Under the pieces are notes generated by a model. The model was not told where the DNA came from. It saw nothing but the letters and a program-made list of their open reading frames with translations, and made no database searches. The position numbers were made by a program, and so were the translations under genes. Below, piece by piece: positions 33,741 through 46,609 of a stretch of DNA of 64,000 nucleotides. Position 1 is the stretch's first letter, and each line of letters begins with the position of its first letter. Origin of the DNA: Chamaea fasciata (lineage: Eukaryota; Chordata; Aves; Passeriformes; Sylviidae); contig JARCOQ010000001.1 in assembly GCA_029207755.1 (NCBI GenBank), positions 96,805,140 to 96,869,139 of the forward strand. The letters run 5' to 3'.

Positions 33741-36700
33741 GCAAAATAACTAACGTCAACCCATTAATTGCAGTTCAAACTCTTTCCTAAGTCTCCTGAA
33801 TTTCTGCTGAAAGGTTTCCCTCAGTTTGGAGTGGGAATTCTTCCTTTCCTCAGGCATTGGCACTGTCCATAGGGGCATTCAGCATGATTTAGGGCGCTCT
33901 TGGCACTGCTGGTCTCGTAGGGTTTATTTGTTTCACCCAAAGATGCAGAGACCTAGGAGAAGCCCACATTGCAGGCCATCAAAAATCTCCTTGCAGTTTC
34001 AATGAAATTCCCATTTTGAATTTTTTTACTATGGGTTTCTCAAACAAATGAGAATTTAAAATAAATACCAAATTAAATTAAAATTTTAAATTGAAAATTT
34101 AACATATATTGTGAGTGTCGTAAATACTGTTCCCCAAAACTGTCTTCCTATTTGCATTGTAGTCAACATTTTCCCTTTATTAAAAAGAGTATCTCTGTTA
34201 TTTAAAAAAGAAAACAATAAATCAAAGAAACCACATGTGCTTACAAAACAACCATGCACAAAACTGTCAGTTTGACTACAAGCACAAAAATCTGTTTCAC
34301 AATAAGCAATGTCAGTAAACTAGAGTGTCAGTCACATTAAATTCATCTTCCTTTTAAAAAAACACAAATCTTTCCATCTTACACTTGTTGTGAAAAACTG
34401 GAATCCTGAAATGCTACAAATGTCAGCAACTGGAGGTGATTAGAAAAAATTTATGAAAATTTTCTACCTCCCAGGACCTTTAGAAAAGATATTTTTCAAA
34501 AGGCATTCATGACTATTTTGATAAAACATGTACATTTTGGAAAAAATGTTAAACCACTTTTTCTATTATACTGTATTGCAAAACAGATTTTACTTTGACA
34601 TTATTTTTCTTCTGTGTTTATGCAATGATAATGTATATTGATATAACAAGCCTTGTGCCTATTATTTTCAATTTAAATTACAAATATAGAACTGTTTAGT
34701 CACAACACAAATAACAAAAAAAAATTCTCATTTAGTAAAATAAGCAAGATATTTTAATATTATGCAGACAGAGGTCTTACCCTTTTCCAAAGTAAAAGTA
34801 TCATAAAATAAATACAATCAACTGAATATTAAAACATATTGCTTGACAACTGTTTTATGCCATAGCTCAACACACAGGATATATAATCAATGCATTAATA
34901 GAAATGAAAATTGCATTTTTGTATTTAAAAGGTATTTTCTAAACGGAAACATTGCAAATGATTATTTTTTTTTTAATGGTGAGTGTCGTGGATGGTAATT
35001 TTCAGACCCTCCCTGTGCAGAGAAACACTTCCCAAAAGATGATGGTAGAGTTGACTTGGAAATTTCCTACTGGACAAAGAAATTTTAATTCAAATGTGCC
35101 TTCAGAACTAAGCACTGATTAATAACTAGGAATTATTAGCAGGAGACATGCTTTCAGATAGGATATCAAGAGTAAAAAGGGTCAAAGGCAAAATGTAGAA
35201 ACATGGGATCCTTCCCCACAAACCTGTCCTATGTTTTTTCTGCTGGTTTGTGTATATCCAGGACTGCTCATTACAAAAGCAGATATTCTAAGACAGTGTA
35301 ATTGTCTCTAGCTTTTCTGGATCCTCAAAGTGACTCCCAAGACTACAGTAACTTTTGAATTTGCAACAGCTTTAAGATAATTCCACTGAATTTGCTGCTT
35401 TTGTAATGATTTGAAAAAGCAAAACCAGGCTTCCTACATAATCTCAAATTTAACTTTTGGTAAAGATTTAGCATTTAGAAGAAACTGAATTTTGGCTGAC
35501 GTGCACAGGCAATCTGACTATATGGCGGTGCATAAAAGCCTAATAGTTTGACTGTGACATGTACGTTTCCTGTTTGTTGTTCCCTTCTTAAATGCTCGTG
35601 TCTCACCGCAGTTCTGAATTTCAGGCAAAATTCACAAATAATGCCTTGCTGAGGTCTTGATCAACCTGAGGTTATTTTGTTATCAAAAACTATGTTCCTT
35701 CACTGCCTTTGCCTGAAGTTTATAGTATAATTTCCAAGAAATTGGGTACAATTAGACTTTCCTTATACAAGAAAGCAAATTAATTTAATGCTTGTCACAA
35801 AGGAAATCCAGATGTTCTGTGGAATCTTTCTCTAACTTACCTGTATGTCCACAGGTTTATATTAGAAACATCAGTATTTCCCTATATCTTACATTCTGCG
35901 TGTTATTGAAAATTTTACCTGTACCCATTCCATCTTATTTTTTCATTTCACGCCTGTAAACTCATTTGCTTTCATAGCATTGTATTGTTTTGTGTATGTA
36001 CGACAAAGTATGGACTACAATTAGCTTGATTTCCCAGGAGATTTTAGAATATCCTAATCAAAACAATCAGAGAAGCTTCATCTCATCCTTTTGTCTATAA
36101 CTAGGTTACAGTTCCCACCCCTTGAGTCATGTCAGAACCACCTAACCTTTGTTTCTAGCAGTCCCTTCTACATGCCGATTACCTACTTTGCACTCCTCAG
36201 GGATTTTTTTTTTCTCTTTGGTTTCTTTTCAATATAGAGTTTAATTGTAGAAGACTGTAATTGGTGTCTCTCTTTTGTTTTTTCCTACACTTCTTTGTCA
36301 GCCTTGGAGTCACAAGATATTACTCTTACCAGTTTTTACACAACTTGTCTGAGGTTTATTTACTGTGTCTTTCGCAGGGTTTGTTTACTCTGATCTAAGC
36401 TTCCTGGTAGAACAGCAAGTATAGGCTCTGGCCATTGAATTTTTCCTCAATTTTTTCAGAAATAACAGCCACTGACAGAATCCTAATAATCCTGGGGTTT
36501 ACAGAGAGTTCTCAATTACTGAATTCTTAAAGATTTTTTCCGAAAAGTGAAAATACTTAATTTTTGTTTATATCTAAAGAAATGAATCCCTTCCAGAAGC
36601 ATACACATCTTAGTCAACTTCTCTTCCAGAGATTCATAGTTGTACTAGTTCAAAATATAACATGGGCAAGCAAAATGCAGCTAAAATGTATTTTTTTGTT

Positions 36701-38139
36701 CCTTGGAGACCTACCTTTTTGAATGAATGCCTAGTGTAGCCTACAACCATTAAGAACTAATGGCTCTAAAATAGCAGCTTCCAAAACGTTCTGCACTTGA
36801 CCGGATGTTGCCCTCTCATATGCAAATATAAATTTGTGGCTGTTTTCAAGGTTTCCCAAAGTATCTCCTCTATGCTGGAACAGAAACAAAATGTTTGATA
36901 AGTTTGGCAAGATTTTGTCAAGTTGGCCATTTTTAGAACAAAAAGTGTAATTTTGTAAATTTTGAAAATTTGTCATTCTGAATTTGTAAATCAGAAACCT
37001 TGAGAGGTCCATAGGAAGATAAGAAGAGGATAGATAGAGTCTTTTGTATAACAGATCTTTTAAAATAGAGCTAGTGTGTCATTCTGGCCAAAAACATAAC
37101 AAAATTTAATATTGCTATGTGGAGTAAATGCATGTGTGAATCTTCTCCGAAGATTGATTAATATGAAGCAATGTTGCTTTTATTTGGAAGACAGAATGAC
37201 AAAGTCTTAATGCCTTCTGATGGAAAGTACTTGGACTAATAATTTTACAGCTCTGATCCTTAGACCCTGACAATTATGGACCAATTTTCAGGTATTTCTA
37301 AATATTGATTAAGCAATTCTGGTTCATGTGTGACATTTTAAAATTCCTGCCTTTATTATTCTATGCAAATTTTTATCTAAGCAAATTTTAGATAAGAAAA
37401 AAATTTAACTTGTTAAATTCTGAATACTATGACTGAAACCTAAGGTAATAATGAATCACAAGTATTGGCAACTGTTGGGTCAGGTTTTTTTAAATGTGGA
37501 TCTTCATAAACTCAGGTGTTGCCCCAGCCATATATTGAAGGAAAACCTATGACTTCCTTGTTTGAAGGGTTTCTGTTTATAATAAAAGGTAGTGTTTCAA
37601 ATTACCTATTTTTATAAGTATCCGACATTAAATGTAAGTGCTTAATTGACCTAACTAGATATCTTTTTCATATTACTAAAAAGACAGTAATAAGTAGTCT
37701 TCTGCAAGAGCATGTAATATAAATGGTTTTATTCCTGATTACTGTTTAGCAGAAATAGAAATACAAAATATTTTGCACAAATCAGTGCTACAGGCTATAC
37801 TTTTTTCAGTCAGAAATTAGTTTACTAGGAAAATATCAGAGCAGTCTCTAGCAGTCTAGAATCTTTCTCTTTGTCATATTTTCGAAGATCGAAATAAATT
37901 TACCCTTGGCCTCTGATTCAAGCCTACACTTACAAGTGCAGTCCACAGAAAACTGGGAAATGTACTCCACTTTCATTTTATTCAGTACTAGTGACATCAT
38001 GTAGCAATTATGAGTTATTTTCCTTTAAATTCTTTGGGAATAAACTTCCCCATAAAAATTATTTGCAATTTTATTGCAGTTTAAGATATAATCATCAAGT
38101 TATTCACAAATGTAGGATTAAATGCAATGAATTCAGATT

Positions 38140-38166
38140 TAAATGTACATGAAGAATGTACATTTA
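38140..38166. repeat. Perfect 11-bp inverted repeat with 5-base loop
   Basis: The arms taaatgtacat and atgtacattta are perfect reverse complements separated by gaaga. A further acatgtaca follows at once. The hairpin is too short for a microRNA precursor. It could be a chance or cruciform-prone AT-rich palindrome. Confidence 0.85.
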
Positions 38167-39454
38167 CATGTACAAAGAATTGGAAATCATATTTTGCCTT
38201 GAAGCAACATAATAAAATAAATGCATGATTAGGACAGCTTTTTATTTATAGTTCTAAAAAACCCTGTGACTTTAAAAATCATTTTACTGTAGAATATAAA
38301 ATACATCTTTTTCTTCTTTTTACTCAGATTAGTTTCAAATATGGAAGCTTATTTCCATAACTATTCCCCATAAAACAATGTTTTATTTGTCTTTAGCCCA
38401 TTTATTAAAGTACAGTAGGTCTGTTGAATTTTGCAAGTAATTACTTAGCTTAGACTTTTTGGGGTTTTTTATGACTGTCATTTGTTCTATTGAAATAAAA
38501 TTAAATTAATTTTTTTTCAAAATTACGTGAGTGACACCTGAGTTACCTAAACGGATTGGAATAAGCCAGATTTAGAGTAAATGATGGATTTTTACCTGTA
38601 GTACATAGTGTTATTTCCAAAATAGGTGCTGGATCCACTGATGAGTTTAGGAAGAGGGTAATTCTTTGTGACATTTTCTGAAGGCTATTTTCAGCTTTCC
38701 CTGAAAGGTAAAATTTCAGTTAAAAACATGAAAATGAAAGGAATTACAGTTTTTTAAGCTTTCACTACAGCTACATAGAAAACACTGAATAATCATTGCA
38801 TTGGCTGTTTGAAGAACCCATCATTAAAGTAGACAAGAAGAAAATAGCAGACTTCATTCCAGACAGTAAATTGCTTAAAGGTAATATTTAACAAGCTTGT
38901 AGTTTTGTTGGTATATTTTCCAAAAAGATTCTGTTGCTAAGAACTATAGATAGTAATTTTGGAGAAATATGTTCCTTTTGTGATATAACACAGTGTGAAA
39001 ATCTTTGTCCTCCTTCTAGCTGTCAAGCTCACCCATGCTTGCTTAGTTAATAATGAGCAGAGTTCTCTAACATAGAATTTGTGAGTGAGCAGTTACTTGC
39101 ATATATAGGGGCTCATTATATAGATCATTCCGTATACGTTAATGAGTTCCCAGAAGCAAAAGGGCACAGTGTCTATCTAGGTATGACTGTATGACTGTAA
39201 GACAGGGTCAGCATCAGCAAGGCCTTTTTTCACTAAGAACTTGAACTGGTTTTCACTTACCTGAGGCATGCTTGTTTCAGTTCCAAGGCTTTGCACAACA
39301 GGGCCTTTTGTTTACCTTTCTTCTCTCTTTTTCCATAGGGCACCAACACCCTTTCTACCTGAGGCAGAAGTCCATTCTTTATCTGCTCCTTTTCCACCCT
39401 TCATGCACACTACCAAGTCTGCATCTTTCTCTGAGTTGTCCAGTTGCCTTGGAG

Positions 39455-39530
39455 GGGGACAAATAACAACAAAAAAAGAAAACCTAACATAAAACCAAAT
39501 CAAAACAAAACCACCACCACCACCAAAAAA
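39455..39530. repeat. A-rich tract with (CCA)n
   Basis: The tract consists of aacaacaaaaaaag, aaaaccaaatcaaaaca and accaccaccaccacc, then poly-A. The short open frames at 39312-39551 (minus) and 39444-39740 (plus) run through it. Confidence 0.88.
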
Positions 39531-39651
39531 AGACAAAAAGTCCCTTCCCAAAAATTTCTGTTAGCCCCTTCCTCCTTACTTTTAAGGTCCATGGAGCCCA
39601 CCTGCTCCATGCAGCGTTCCAGCTTTAAGTGTCCATACCCAAGCTCTGCGT

Positions 39652-40071
39652 TTGCCTGGCTCTGCCCTGCTCTGCATCATAGACATTGTGCTGACTTGCA
39701 GGCTGCACTCTTCATATTGGGGATATGGTTATCTCTTTGACAGAGGTCCCTGTCTTATGATGTCAAACCAGCAGGTTATTGATATTAGGAGTATCAGCTG
39801 GAGAATAAGTTCTCTGACATTCTATTATGTTTTCCAGGGACGGAAAAGAATGCCACATTTTCTCAATGCTCCCTGGCTAAAGACAAAGCATGGAGCAGTG
39901 TCAGGAAGTGAGTGCCTATTAGAGCACATTGCTACCTCCCCAACTTGCCATGGCATGCATGAAAGCTCACAGTGGAAGTTGTATATTTTTTTGCAAGATG
40001 AAGATTGTATTTTGGCGCACAGGCCTGAATTTGGACATGCTACTTTACAGGCTCTTGTGGTACAGGTATGA
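39652..40071 (+). other. Unrecognised 139-codon open frame
   Basis: This is the longest plus-strand frame in the transposon-poor interval. The translation has a hydrophobic start (LLCIIDIVL) and otherwise mixed composition with eight or so Cys and several His, without a recognisable pattern. No promoter or flanking gene supports it and it has no family resemblance that I know. At this GC content a frame of this length can occur by chance across tens of kilobases, so I do not call it a gene. Confidence 0.2.
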
Positions 40072-43000
40072 GAGAGAACACATGGTAACAGGTTGCCTGA
40101 CTTGAGACTGGGTGTTCATAGTAATCCAACCTTTTAATAGTCTTTTCCAATGTGTTCTATAAAGAACACAGAGGCTTCATTAAAATTCTTTCAAAGGATT
40201 GTTTTAGAGGCCTACACTGCTTCGAATTGCATGGAAAACATCAGAAACAAGGACACACAGACTCATTTTTCTGCTGCTCATCTTCAGATAAAAATTTACT
40301 CAAAATTAGCAGATTTTTACCCCTCAATGCTTTCTACCTGTCCAGGTAAATAATTCCTACAACTTGAGGAACCCCACCATGAAGGCAGATTGGTTCTCAA
40401 ATAGCCATTGTCTTATTGAAAACAGATTGACACTGGCCCAGAGAGTTGTAATTTTTACCCATACAAGTTAAAAGTACTTAAAAGTGTTTATGAGTTCCTA
40501 AACTGTGTTGAGAGGACTCATAGTGTTCTCAAGAGGATATTGTCAGCACACCTCTCTCATGGTCTGCTTAGGGATCTTGCAGACCCTCCTTTTACTGTAT
40601 CTGTGCCACACATAGGCTTTTACCTCTTGCTCAAACTCTTTGATGCTGTTTGCTCTACTTAAGTTCAAGGAGAATGAGAAAGGCAAGATGGTATAGGAGG
40701 GAGTGGGAGAGACTGCTGTGGAAAGAAAAGAACTGCCATAAAGCAAGAATTTTAAGGTCTGGATATTTTATTTGGTCTGGTTCCAAACAGGCCTTGAAGG
40801 TTTGTCCATAAGTACTTGAATATCCCCGACTTACTGAGGTTCCCAATTTTTAACGCTCTCTTTCACATTACTTTCCTTTTTATCTATTGGAGAGTATCAT
40901 AATTTTCCCCTTTTGAAAAGAGTGAATTTCAAATGCCAGATTAAAGCCTACCTATTCAGCTTTTGCATAGTTTTGAATAACGTATTTCTACAGAACAAAT
41001 GTATGTAACACTTTCCTATCATACATCTAATTAACTTGCTAAAATATTCTGTCTTGGTATACTTCCCGAGCACATGATACATTTAACAATTTGGTTAATT
41101 TAGTTACATATCGGGAACTCTAAAGAGCAGCATTACTACAGACTTAGAAGTTTCTACACCAGGTGAGTTCTATTGGCCCAAGTCCAGATGCCAGATATGC
41201 TGTAAATGCTGCAGAACCTTCAGGACAGTATCTAAATGATCTCTCTCTTGGCAGTGATGAGCAAGTGAAGACATGCTTATGTGTGCAGGTTTCTCTGCAT
41301 ACATTGCATATGTGAACTCACAGTCATTCTTTTTAAAAAATCAGACAGTTAAAACTTTTTTTTTGCTTGCAACATGAAGATATTTGTGTTCTGTTTGGTT
41401 TCCTTTGCCAAGATTTCCATATTTCCAAAGAACTGTCAATGAGACTGTGGCTCCATGATCTTTAGTACTGGATCTAAGTACTTCTAAAATCTGTAGCAGT
41501 GCAAGTTTGACCTTGACTTCATGGGAACTCCCAGTCATATTCATTCCAAATCAGCATGACAATTTGTGAGCAAACCAGCATTCATCAAGCGACTAGTGTC
41601 TTGTATCCTAGAGTATATTTTGTCCACTTTAGTTAATTAATTTTGTTAACTGCTCATGTTTATGTGTAGGAATTTAAGTCTGTTGCCTTGTTGTGATGAT
41701 TTCCAAGGTAGATGGCTTTCTGGTTTTAAAAGGTTACTGGGATCTGCCACTTTGCCTGCTAAATAAGAATTTACAACATGGAGAAGGCAGGTGACTAGAG
41801 ATGACAAGATGTGTAGACATGCTCCTTGAGAGGGTGAGTTGATCAACTGAAGATAATTCTTTGCAGACTAGTATTATGATGGGTAGTGAGAAACAAATGC
41901 ACCCCATTTCCAGTAAAAGAAATCTCCCCTTCAAGCCAAGGGACTCCCAAACAAGCACAGTTCAATGCTTTTATTGCACATGATATTTGTGGATGCAATG
42001 GAGTTATGGGCTTATGCAGTAACAACATAAATGGAGTGCTATTTTCCTTGCTCATGCTTAGTTCTTTATTCCCTAATGCAACAGCTGTGATTAGAAGCAT
42101 GATTCATGCTTACCTGTTTTCTGGAAGTTGCCAGGAAAATGGACAAAGGTCATTGACCTTTTCATTGAAATCTTTCTGGAGTAGAAAACATCAGATTCAT
42201 CATCAGTGCCATCATCTGCATTCTGAAAATTGCTACCATCCAGTCCAAGTGTAAGTTTGGAAGATGCAGCACATTCCAGAGAATAGAAGTATGTGGAGAC
42301 AGGCCTGTGGCATGATGAGTTGAGCCATGTGTGTCAGCCTTTCAGGGTAAGGGCTGCACCAAATGAAGCAGTTTCCAGCAATTTAAAAATTCTGTATTCA
42401 GATAAAATTACTTATCACACACCCACTTTCTGACTTTGGCCCACTCAGATGCAGTGGTCTGAGCACTGTACTCATGCTTTCCACATTTTTAGGAGGAGTG
42501 TATTGTCATTACACAAAACACAGTCCCAGGTATTACCCAGAAATCTATCTGCTATCTGTAATCTCCCAGCTCAGGCTGCAGCTAGGCTTCCTGGGAGGCA
42601 GAGGGCACTGCCTGCTACACTCTAGACAGATCTCAGATTCTTACTCTTTTTTCTCTGTGCTTGGAAATGAGTTTGTGATAGATGAAATTGCTGCTTTTCA
42701 CTAAGGCACCCTCCATGGATGCTTTCTGCAGAATCTGAGCAGACGCACTGTCTTTGTGCAGGCCAGTGGAGATCATGGCAAACATTGTCTGAAACAAATG
42801 GTAAAAAATATCACTTTGGGGCCATTTCTGACTGATCAGTGATGTGCCAACTTAAATGCAATAGTTTTTCAGATTTTTTTGTAGATCTGCATATAGACAA
42901 AGAAAGATCCAATATGAAAGAGTGATCAGACCAAACAAAAAGTATATTGTCCCTAGCCAGTACATCAGGAAAAACGGTGACATCTAAGGACAGTGGTCTT

Positions 43001-46000
43001 AATAGCAATAACATAAAAATGACTAGATCATCTTGAAAATTATGAGATAAATGCTTGCTCATAGAGTAATGAAGAAGTGCCATGCCCACTTGAAAATCAA
43101 TTCTGATGGACTCTGAGTAGCAGATTCAGAATTTTAAAATAGCTTTACACCATGTTTGTGGCTCTGTATTGAATTTTCAGTTTGCAGTTCATGTAACAGA
43201 ATCCAACATAAGGATTTCTCCTAATTACTTCATCAGTAATTCACCATAGTATAAAAAGTTGACCTCACATACTTACCAGTATCAAAGTGGGTGAAACTAT
43301 TACAAACTGCTAAAATCATTGCATTTTTCTTAGAGCCACTATAGGAGGTGTTTTGCAGCTAGTACACCCCTGAACGATTTCAAATGAGATATTTTACACC
43401 ATTTTTCAGAAACCAGTGTCTAGAAATGTGATTTTTTTTTTTGTCTCAGAGACTCGTCCTCTATCACTGAAATGTAAGTTTTCTTGTCAAGTCTTCAATA
43501 TGTAAAATGTATGAGTATGGAGAACTTGAAGATAAACAAGGCCACTATGTGGTAGCTACACTTGATGATAATGGCTTGTCATTGTTTGCTTCAGATGTAT
43601 GTAGTCTATGCTTGGTCTTCCAAATTACGGACATGTTAAGTGTGCCCTAAAGCAACCATAATCCTATCTCTTCTTAAATTAAAATCACTACGATGAATAT
43701 TGGGGTCACTCTGTTTTAGTTGAGAACTGGTATCACTGCAGCATGAATTGAAGAGCAGTTGAAGCCTTAGCAAGGGAAGATATGGAGACATGTATAGTAC
43801 CACTAGATTTCCTTGTCAGCCACGTCACAGGAGGTACATTATGACATAAGGAATCTGGGGAAGAATCCTGAGCTGTGTTTATTGGTAATTTCTCTACCAA
43901 ATCTATTTTGCCCTCTGCACAACTGAAGAACATTTGTTAAGTTGTTAGAAAGGTGGCTTTAAGCAACCTAAGTCCATCTCTCTAATCCTGAGCCAGCTGG
44001 GACTGTTTAGTTGTCTCTATAATTCATAGAAGCCTAAGGCTGTGCTTTCTGCCCTGTGCTGACATGTCGTCTTCAGAGAAGGTGAAGAAAGCAGGTGGTA
44101 GAGAGTAGGCAGGGTGTTTGAATTCACCTCTGTCTGGAAAAGCAGAGCTGCAGGGCAGCTCTCTGCCTGCTTTTCTGCTGTTCAGGCAAATGTTACACTA
44201 AGTGTTCAGTCTGCTCTGCATGGAGCAATCACTTAACTTTAGAGATCTATTTATTTATTTAGCATAAAACATTCTTGAGGGCTTCTGATCTAGATGGGTC
44301 ATGAGTCAACAGATGTTTTACTTGTTCTTGTATCATACTGTGTTGCTGCCCTGGGCTTGTTTCTGATCTTAGGCACTTTAAGTGGAGTTTTGATAACTGG
44401 GCAGCTTTCAAAATTGGCAACTCAGACAAAAGAAGAAAACTAATGAAGGTGCAGCACACTCATTCAGTATAATTGTCTGACATGTGTAGCAGTCAATTTT
44501 TGGAGATGAGGAGCAAGTAAATCTCTGCTTTATGGCTACACAGAGATCAGCAGAATTACAAGGCAGGGTCTGTTTCACATAATGGCCTGGGAAAGGCTCA
44601 AAGTGATTTTCATTTGCACTGCAAATAATCTTTCACTTACCTCCCTAGCTCTTTTAACACAATAAGTTTGGCTCAGCCCAAGATACTTTCAACTTTTCTT
44701 TCTCCAACTACATAGGTTTAAAGTTAAAAAAATGAATAACCCTTCAAAAGGACTTTGCTTTAGTCTCTGACCAAACACTCAACTCTGACCAACCGTGGTA
44801 ACAAAGTTTATTTACAAAATAAATTTTGTAGAAAAAGTTCAGCGATCTTAGTAAGTCAAGCAGGAAAGGCTAACAATGTGTTAAGAGGCCTTTGTAGGAA
44901 GAGAAGTGTTGAGACAGTTGCTCTTCTCTCTGCTATTTTGAAGCATTGGTTGCACACAGAACAAAACACTATGCTTTTTACTTTGGCTAAACTTTCCTTA
45001 GCATTGTGAAGTCAACCATGCTACTGGGGCTAAAATGGTGGAGTCTGATCTACTGAAATCAATGGGAGTCTGTTCATGTATGCAAGTAGACTTGAGTTTG
45101 AAGAAGAATCAGACACCATGTCTCAGTTATTAGTCTCCCTCTCTAAATATAGGACCTCCTGCTGCTCAGACCCTATGTGATGGGCTCACACAAGCTGGAC
45201 ATCATTCCATCTGATGCCAGCTGGCCCTTCCACTCCCCTGTGTGTCCCCTCTTGGAAGTAGGGCTTTTGCTATCACGTTCAGGATCTCTTCTCATGGCTT
45301 TGCTTTCCCTTCCTGAAACAAGAGTACTCTAAGGGACATTGGACTGCATTGGAAGACACTGGAACTGCTGAGAACAAAGGCAATCTGTTAGTTTCCCCAG
45401 CCCAAGTGTCAGGGCACGTTCATTATTAACTCCCTATCCCCTCATAGAAATTCCTGTCAGGAAGAGAGGTTGGAAAGGGGCCCAAGCAATTTCTCCAAAG
45501 ACTATTCACAGATTGGTGGTCCCAAGTGTTCACTACTTATAAATTAACCATATGAAACCATGCATCTATTAAAAATAACATGTCTGAGCATCTCTCTATT
45601 TGTTTTTCATTTGGGAAGCCATGGCAGGTATGTGTCAAATAATAATTTTTTTGGATAAGCAGCCTTTTCTTCAAAAGAAAATAATATGGGTTCCTTGCCA
45701 AATAACTTGACTCCAGAAGCTGAGATGCTAAAAAGCAACATTATTCCAGTTAGGATTCTCACAGGCCTGTAAAAATTGATTACTATAGTCATGGCTAGTG
45801 CTTTAGTACAGTCTCCCTTTTCCAGGCAACCTATTAGTACTAATTTTGGTAATGAGAAGAACAGTAATAGGAAATGATTGACTGCCTTTTTTAGCTAAGG
45901 TTGAGCATATATGAGAGTAGTAGACATATATCGGTGATTGATGGAGAGACGGGAAGACTGATTTGGGGATCAGAATTCGATTTTACTCAGGTTTTTCAAG

Positions 46001-46136
46001 AACTTATATACCATTTTAGTAAGGTTAATAATTTCTACTACAAAAATTAGGTTAAAAGATCATACAAGCAACTATGCATTTTACAACATCTTTATCGTAG
46101 GAGGTTGATTAAATCTCTTCTCTTAAGCAAGTTTAA

Positions 46137-46141
46137 TCCCA
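46137..46141. repeat. Target-site duplication TCCCA (left)
   Basis: TCCCA precedes the LTR's TGTACTAG end and is repeated exactly at 46605-46609. Confidence 0.82.
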
Positions 46142-46604
46142 TGTACTAGTTTGAAATCAAACCAGTGGGAGATCGTAAGTCAGAATTATAATTTTATAGG
46201 AAAAAAATTAAAAGAGATAAATAAATGAAGTAGTACAAGAGCACTGACAAAGACAGAATACAACGTGACACCCTATGGTGGTAACAGTCTAAGCAGAGTG
46301 GTTCTGTTGAAGCGTTGATCCTGTAGAAATAATGGGTCTGAAGATCCAGCAGTAGCTCTTGTCCTCTGGGACTCCAGTAGGTAAGCGCTGCTCTGGTGTT
46401 CAGAGTCTCAGCTTATATCCAGGCTGGAATGCTTGGTTCCTCCCTCTGGGCGGAGCACCTCAAAATGGGATGGTGAGTCATGTGATAAAGCCTGATGGGC
46501 CCATTAACAGAAGATAATCCAGAGGGGGGGAGGCAGGGAGCACTGCCTCACCTGGTTTCAACAGTTCATGAAGATGGTGATAGAATATACTTCAACCCAG
46601 GACA
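46142..46604 (-). mobile_element. Solitary LTR, family D (463 bp)
   Basis: On the minus strand the element starts TGTCCTGGGTTGAAGTATAT and ends TTTCAAACTAGTACA, with perfect TCCCA duplications. It has a TATA box in element sense (ggatataagctg; plus strand 46409-46419), after a GC-rich part with ccgcccagagggagg. The 3' part is T-rich and contains tttatttatctcttt. The TGTCCTGG-type start and 5-bp duplications fit an ERVL-like LTR. No interior remains. Confidence 0.83.
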
Positions 46605-46609
46605 TCCCA
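46605..46609. repeat. Target-site duplication TCCCA (right)
   Basis: This is an exact match to 46137-46141, directly after the CAGGACA terminus. Confidence 0.82.

Larger units (their letters stand above)
33741..46136. other. 12.4-kb transposon-poor AT-rich interval
   Basis: I could not recognise any LINE, LTR or SINE here. It holds small low-complexity tracts (39455-39530) and one clean hairpin (38141-38165). Listed frames such as 36731-37012 (93 codons, minus), 39652-40071 (139 codons, plus), 41886-42254 (122 codons, plus) and 42811-43089 (92 codons, minus) have no recognisable domains, and their composition looks like translated AT-rich DNA. The interval may contain conserved non-coding elements, but conservation cannot be judged from one sequence. 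Confidence 0.5.

Noticed and set aside
41886..42254. 122-codon plus-strand frame
   Set aside because: It has no recognisable domain, splice context or promoter, and overlapping frames lie on the other strand. It is compatible with chance.
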